Shown here one piece after another: positions 61,032 to 64,000 of a DNA stretch of 64,000 bases; the first letter of the stretch is position 1; the number at the start of each line of letters is the position of its first letter. The notes beneath the pieces are model-generated. The model saw only the letters and a list, made by a program, of their open reading frames with translations, searched no databases and was not told the origin of the DNA. Both the position numbers and the translations under genes were made by a program. The stretch lies in NCBI GenBank assembly GCA_019044685.2, contig JAGTXX020000008.1, forward strand, positions 124,001 to 188,000. Reading direction: 5' to 3'. Origin of the DNA: Nannochloris sp. 'desiccata' (Eukaryota > Chlorophyta > Trebouxiophyceae > Chlorellales > Chlorellaceae).

Positions 61032-62237
61032 AGTAGAATAATTGAGTTCAGCAGGTTTGAAAACGTGAGAAAGAAAAGCTATGGGATGATTCCCTTCTTG
61101 AGAAAGCACAGCACCAGCAGCAAAATCAGAAGCATCAGTGTGAATTTCAAATGGAAGATTGAAATCAGGAGGAGCAAGCACAGGAGCAGTAGTTAAAGCC
61201 AACTTTAACTGCTCAAAAGCTTCTTGATGACGAGGCAGCCACGTGAATATCTGATTTTTCCTGGTAATCTGATACAAGGGAATAGCTTTATGAGCAAAAT
61301 GCTCAACAAAATGGCGATAGAAAGTAGCCAATCCCAAGAAAGATTTGACTTGACTGGCAGTAGTAGGTACAGGCCAGTTTAAAATAGCATCAACTTTCTT
61401 TGGCAGCATGTGAATGCCTTCAGCAGTAAGCAAATAACCAACAAATTCAATTTCAGTTTGGAAAAACCGACACTTCTGCAGACCAGCATGTAACTGATGC
61501 TCACGTAAACGATCTAAAACATAACGAATATGTCTGTCATGTTCTTCTGCAGTTTTACTGAAAATGAGGATATCATCAAGGTAAACGACCAGAAATTTCT
61601 CCATGCTGTCAGCAAAAATGTTATTCATCAGCTTTTGGAAGGTGGCAGGAGCATTAGTAAGTCCAAAAGGCATAACACGAAACTCGTAATGACCATATCG
61701 AGTATTAAAAGCCGTTTTAGGGATGTCTTCTTCCTTGACTCGAACTTGATAATAAGCAGATTTCAAGTCAATCTTACTAAAATAACGAGCACCTTCCAGG
61801 CAATTGAGCAACTCATCCATTTTAGGCAAAGGAAATTTATCCTTAATGGTAATTTTATTGAGAGCTCTGTAGTCAACACACATACGGAGTGTACCATCTT
61901 GCTTTGGAACAAAAATGACAGGAGCAGCATATGGAGAAGAAGAGGGTTGAATAATGCCAGCATCGATCATTTCTCGAATTTGCTTCTGTAATTCTTCCAT
62001 TTCCCTAGGAGAAATCCTATAAGGACGTTGACAGGGAGGCATATGACCAGGCTCCAAAGGAATTTCATGCTGAACATTCCTTTCAGGAGGGAAGAAAGTA
62101 CGCAAATCAAATACATCGAAATATTCTTTTTCATAAGTTTCATGAATATTAGCCCAAGGATCTTCATCTGTAGTAAGACGAGGGATTAGATCACCATCTT
62201 CATCAAACTCTTCATCATCATCATCATTAGTAGCAGC
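61032..62237 (-). pseudogene. RT and start of RNase H, H
   Basis: Reverse transcriptase with [35 protein letters not shown] (about 61580), then RNase H start (IHTDASDFAAGAVLS). Codes up to AELNYST, where the hAT element interrupts. Upstream, an Asp/Glu-rich linker (NDDDDEEFDEDGD) is separated from the protease frame by a frameshift and stop near 62240. Confidence 0.88.
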
Positions 62238-62595
62238 CTAGAATTCACAGCAGAAGGTGGAGGAGAAGGTTCAACCAGATTCAGATTGATTAAGAAAACA
62301 GGAGTATTTTTATTACGCAGAATTCTTGCCAGCTGAGTAGCAGAGATAAGAGAAGTCTCAGAAGTAGGGGCAGCAGGAGCAGCGTCCGCTCCAGAAGTGG
62401 ACAACAAGATCTGCTGATCTTGATAAACAAATTCCACAGTATTAAGTCGCCAATCAATGTGGGGATTGTGGAATTCCAACCAATTCTTGCCAAGAATAAT
62501 ACCTACAGCAGAATCAACATCCAAGACGAACATTCGTACAGACTGTCGATAAGTACTAATACGCAGAGGCACTGTGACTGTTTCACGACATTGAT
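62186..62595 (-). pseudogene. Protease C-terminal part, H
   Basis: Contains VPLRISTYRQSVRMFVLDV and VGIILGKNWLEFHNPHIDW (the second half of a retropepsin-like fold), then a linker. The compound insertion at 62596 separates it from the catalytic DGGA motif at 63112 onward. After about 62240 the frame runs into a Met/Lys run by frameshift. Confidence 0.8.
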
Positions 62596-63111
62596 TGTTG
62601 CAGATGGGGTTCGTAGCCCCATGGGAAAAAGACCCATGTAGTGGCGGATAATGCCACCCGAAGGCATGTTACCTTTTGGGTCTGCAATAGTGGTTTCAGC
62701 TTCTCGGTTCGAACCTTACCGGAGTCTTTCTTTAAGAAAGGGAGGATGTTGCAGATGGGGTTCGTACTATTGCAGACCCAAAAGGTAACATGCCTTCGGG
62801 TGGCATTATCCGCCACTACATGGGTCTTTTTCCCATGGGGCTACGAACCCCATCTGCAACATCCTCCCTTTCTTAAAGAAAGACTCCGGTAAGGTTCGAA
62901 CCGAGAAGCTGAAACCACTTGTTGCAGACGCTAGTCTTATGTAGCTTCAAGGAAGCTACCCTAAAAGGTATTTGTCTATAAGAGATTACAGAGTGGTTAT
63001 TTATATAATAATAGGAATAATCCGAAGGTAAAGAGAAGTCAGAGTAAATAATATTGGAAAAAGAAACCAGTGGGCGAAATGAGGGCGTAATGAACTTTGC
63101 GCCCTGCAACA
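62596..63111. mobile_element. Chimeric compound: miniature LTR element plus H-type LTR
   Basis: Order: plus-strand miniature LTR (62596-62689), interior (62690-62746), 20 bp of a second LTR (62747-62766), then an inverted LTR (62768-62861), an inverted interior (62862-62918) and a 192-bp H-type LTR (62920-63111). The whole is flanked by TTGAT (62591-62595, 63112-63116), so it entered H as one unit. Confidence 0.88.
62920..63111 (-). repeat. H-type LTR within the compound (192 bp)
   Basis: Plus-strand edges TGTTGCAGACGCTAG and GCGCCCTGCAACA; matches 58196-58387 with about three differences. Its outer tip forms the right end of the compound. Confidence 0.92.
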
Positions 63112-63393
63112 TTGATAGGTACTACCATTAGCCAGTCGTACAGTGATAGATCCAGCACGAGTACGCGGGTGAAGGTTAAGACGTTTTGCACACTTTCCAG
63201 TAATGAAAGTAGCACCAGCACCACCATCAATCATGACTTTGACAGGAAGAGTACTCACGGAACCTTCCATAATCAATAATTGATTAGCACAAGTAGGAAC
63301 ACCATCAGCAGAAGTAATCATGTCTGTGGACACAACACCCAAATCTATGACTGCAAGATTGAGTAGGAGAAAGAAAGAAACATTTGAAATTAA
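63112..63393 (-). pseudogene. Protease N-terminal part, H
   Basis: The minus-strand frame is open from about 63393 and reads VIDLGVVSTDMITS, then KVMIDGGAGATFITGKCAKRL, the retropepsin catalytic loop with D-G-G in place of D-[ST]-G. It ends at the compound insertion (NGSTYQ). A TTGCAG near 63350 would also suit a splice acceptor. No Gag is seen upstream. Confidence 0.7.
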
Positions 63394-64000
63394 TCATTCG
63401 TACAATGAATACCAAATTTCAAATTACTTGATGCAAGCACAGCAGCAAAAAGTACGAAAGTACTGTATATCTTCTCAGTGCAAGTACACAGCAACAGAGA
63501 TCAATGATTTAGATGAGAGTTGCAGCATTTGATGCATATCAGCAATCAAATAAAGAGAGTTTTGGTGCAAGATCTTGAAGATCCTTGAAACAGCAACCAA
63601 ACAAATGATGATTTGAAGTGAGGAAGTTTCTTGGATCTCCTCCATTTACTATGAAAGGAGCCAGAATGGGTACCTAGGTTACATTACTGTTACAGCATTG
63701 TCATTTGTGTGCCAGATCAAATAACTATTAGGGCCAGTAATAGTTTATGCAGGCAAAAACACAAACCAATACACAGTAAAAAGGTGATGATATTCAGGCA
63801 TACGCAGAGTATGTACCATCATCAAAAGAAACATTGCTAAGAACAAGCAATAATCATCATCAAACAGCAACAAAAATATCATCTTTACGCATCATTAAGA
63901 AGAGATAAGAAAAAGAAAAGAAGAAAAACAAGATATTTTGCAGCAGCAAGAAATATCTTCAAGAGGAAAGACCAAAGTGACAGTAATGCCAGTTCATTGA
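63394..64000. other. No gene recognised; possibly H leader or unrelated AT-rich DNA
   Basis: AT- and A-rich sequence with many cagca/aagaaa words. I see no Gag, LTR edge or conserved coding region. Family H's 5' end may be here in degraded form or beyond the window. Confidence 0.35.

Larger units (their letters stand above)
58196..63393 (-). mobile_element. Ty3/gypsy family H, degraded, with two later insertions
   Basis: Minus-strand element: 3' LTR (58196-58387), polypurine CTTTAAGAAAGGGAGGA (58388-58404), chromodomain, integrase, RNase H, RT, protease. It contains a miniature hAT (60275-61031) and a miniature-LTR/H-LTR compound (62596-63111), each with its own target duplication. Frameshifts lie near 59020 and 62240. 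Gag and the 5' LTR are not seen before the window ends. Confidence 0.88.

Noticed and set aside
63320..63532. 70-codon plus-strand ORF near the right end
   Set aside because: Overlaps the H protease on the other strand and shows no recognisable feature.

Overview
The window is eukaryotic nuclear DNA. It carries protein genes with short spliceosomal introns (about 70-170 bp, acceptors usually TGCAG, at least two introns with GC-AG borders) in a dense, nested bed of transposable elements. Codon use is fairly neutral. A unicellular alga or similar protist is the most natural guess, but nothing here identifies the species. No rRNA or CRISPR array is present, and I could not identify a tRNA gene.

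Host genes. (i) 20447-21738 (+) is a five-exon nucleotide-sugar/triose-phosphate-type transporter. (ii) 38769-40008 (-) holds the last exons of an unidentified gene. (iii) 40257-41503 (+) is a three-exon membrane-anchored putative glycosyltransferase. (iv) 48155-51492 (+) is a ten-exon fusion of a GT2-like and a GT4-like glycosyltransferase. (v) 51849-53621 (-) is an intronless putative type II glycosyltransferase. These look like one glycan-synthesis neighbourhood pushed apart by retrotransposons; before one small insertion the stop codons of (iv) and (v) were only 8 bp apart.

Mobile elements. At least six Ty3/gypsy families with C-terminal chromodomains or their fragments are present; letters A-H are mine. 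D: 1-2957, 19917-20258, 22283-24566. A: 2959-4560, 15567-19261. C: 10503-15566, 56210-58195. B: 28214-38778, 42580-45663. E: 31160-36595, nested in B. G/H: 45664-46296, 47477-47681, 58196 to at least 63393. There is also a LINE (5984-10502), a Penelope-like element (25094-28119) with a 5'-truncated copy (51503-51838), hAT remnants (19262-19916, 60275-61031) and a Helitron-like Rep fragment (55418-56209).

The most unusual system is a very small non-autonomous LTR element with 94-bp LTRs and a 57-bp interior that is little more than a primer-binding site and a polypurine tract. Its LTR reads as a closing stem plus four hairpins, each with a 7-nt loop. It occurs as tandem arrays, as inverted (palindromic) compounds that were inserted as single units with 5-bp target duplications, as a solo LTR, and fused to an LTR of family H. 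It shares PBS core, polypurine tract and LTR tips with family G/H, the likely source of its enzymes.
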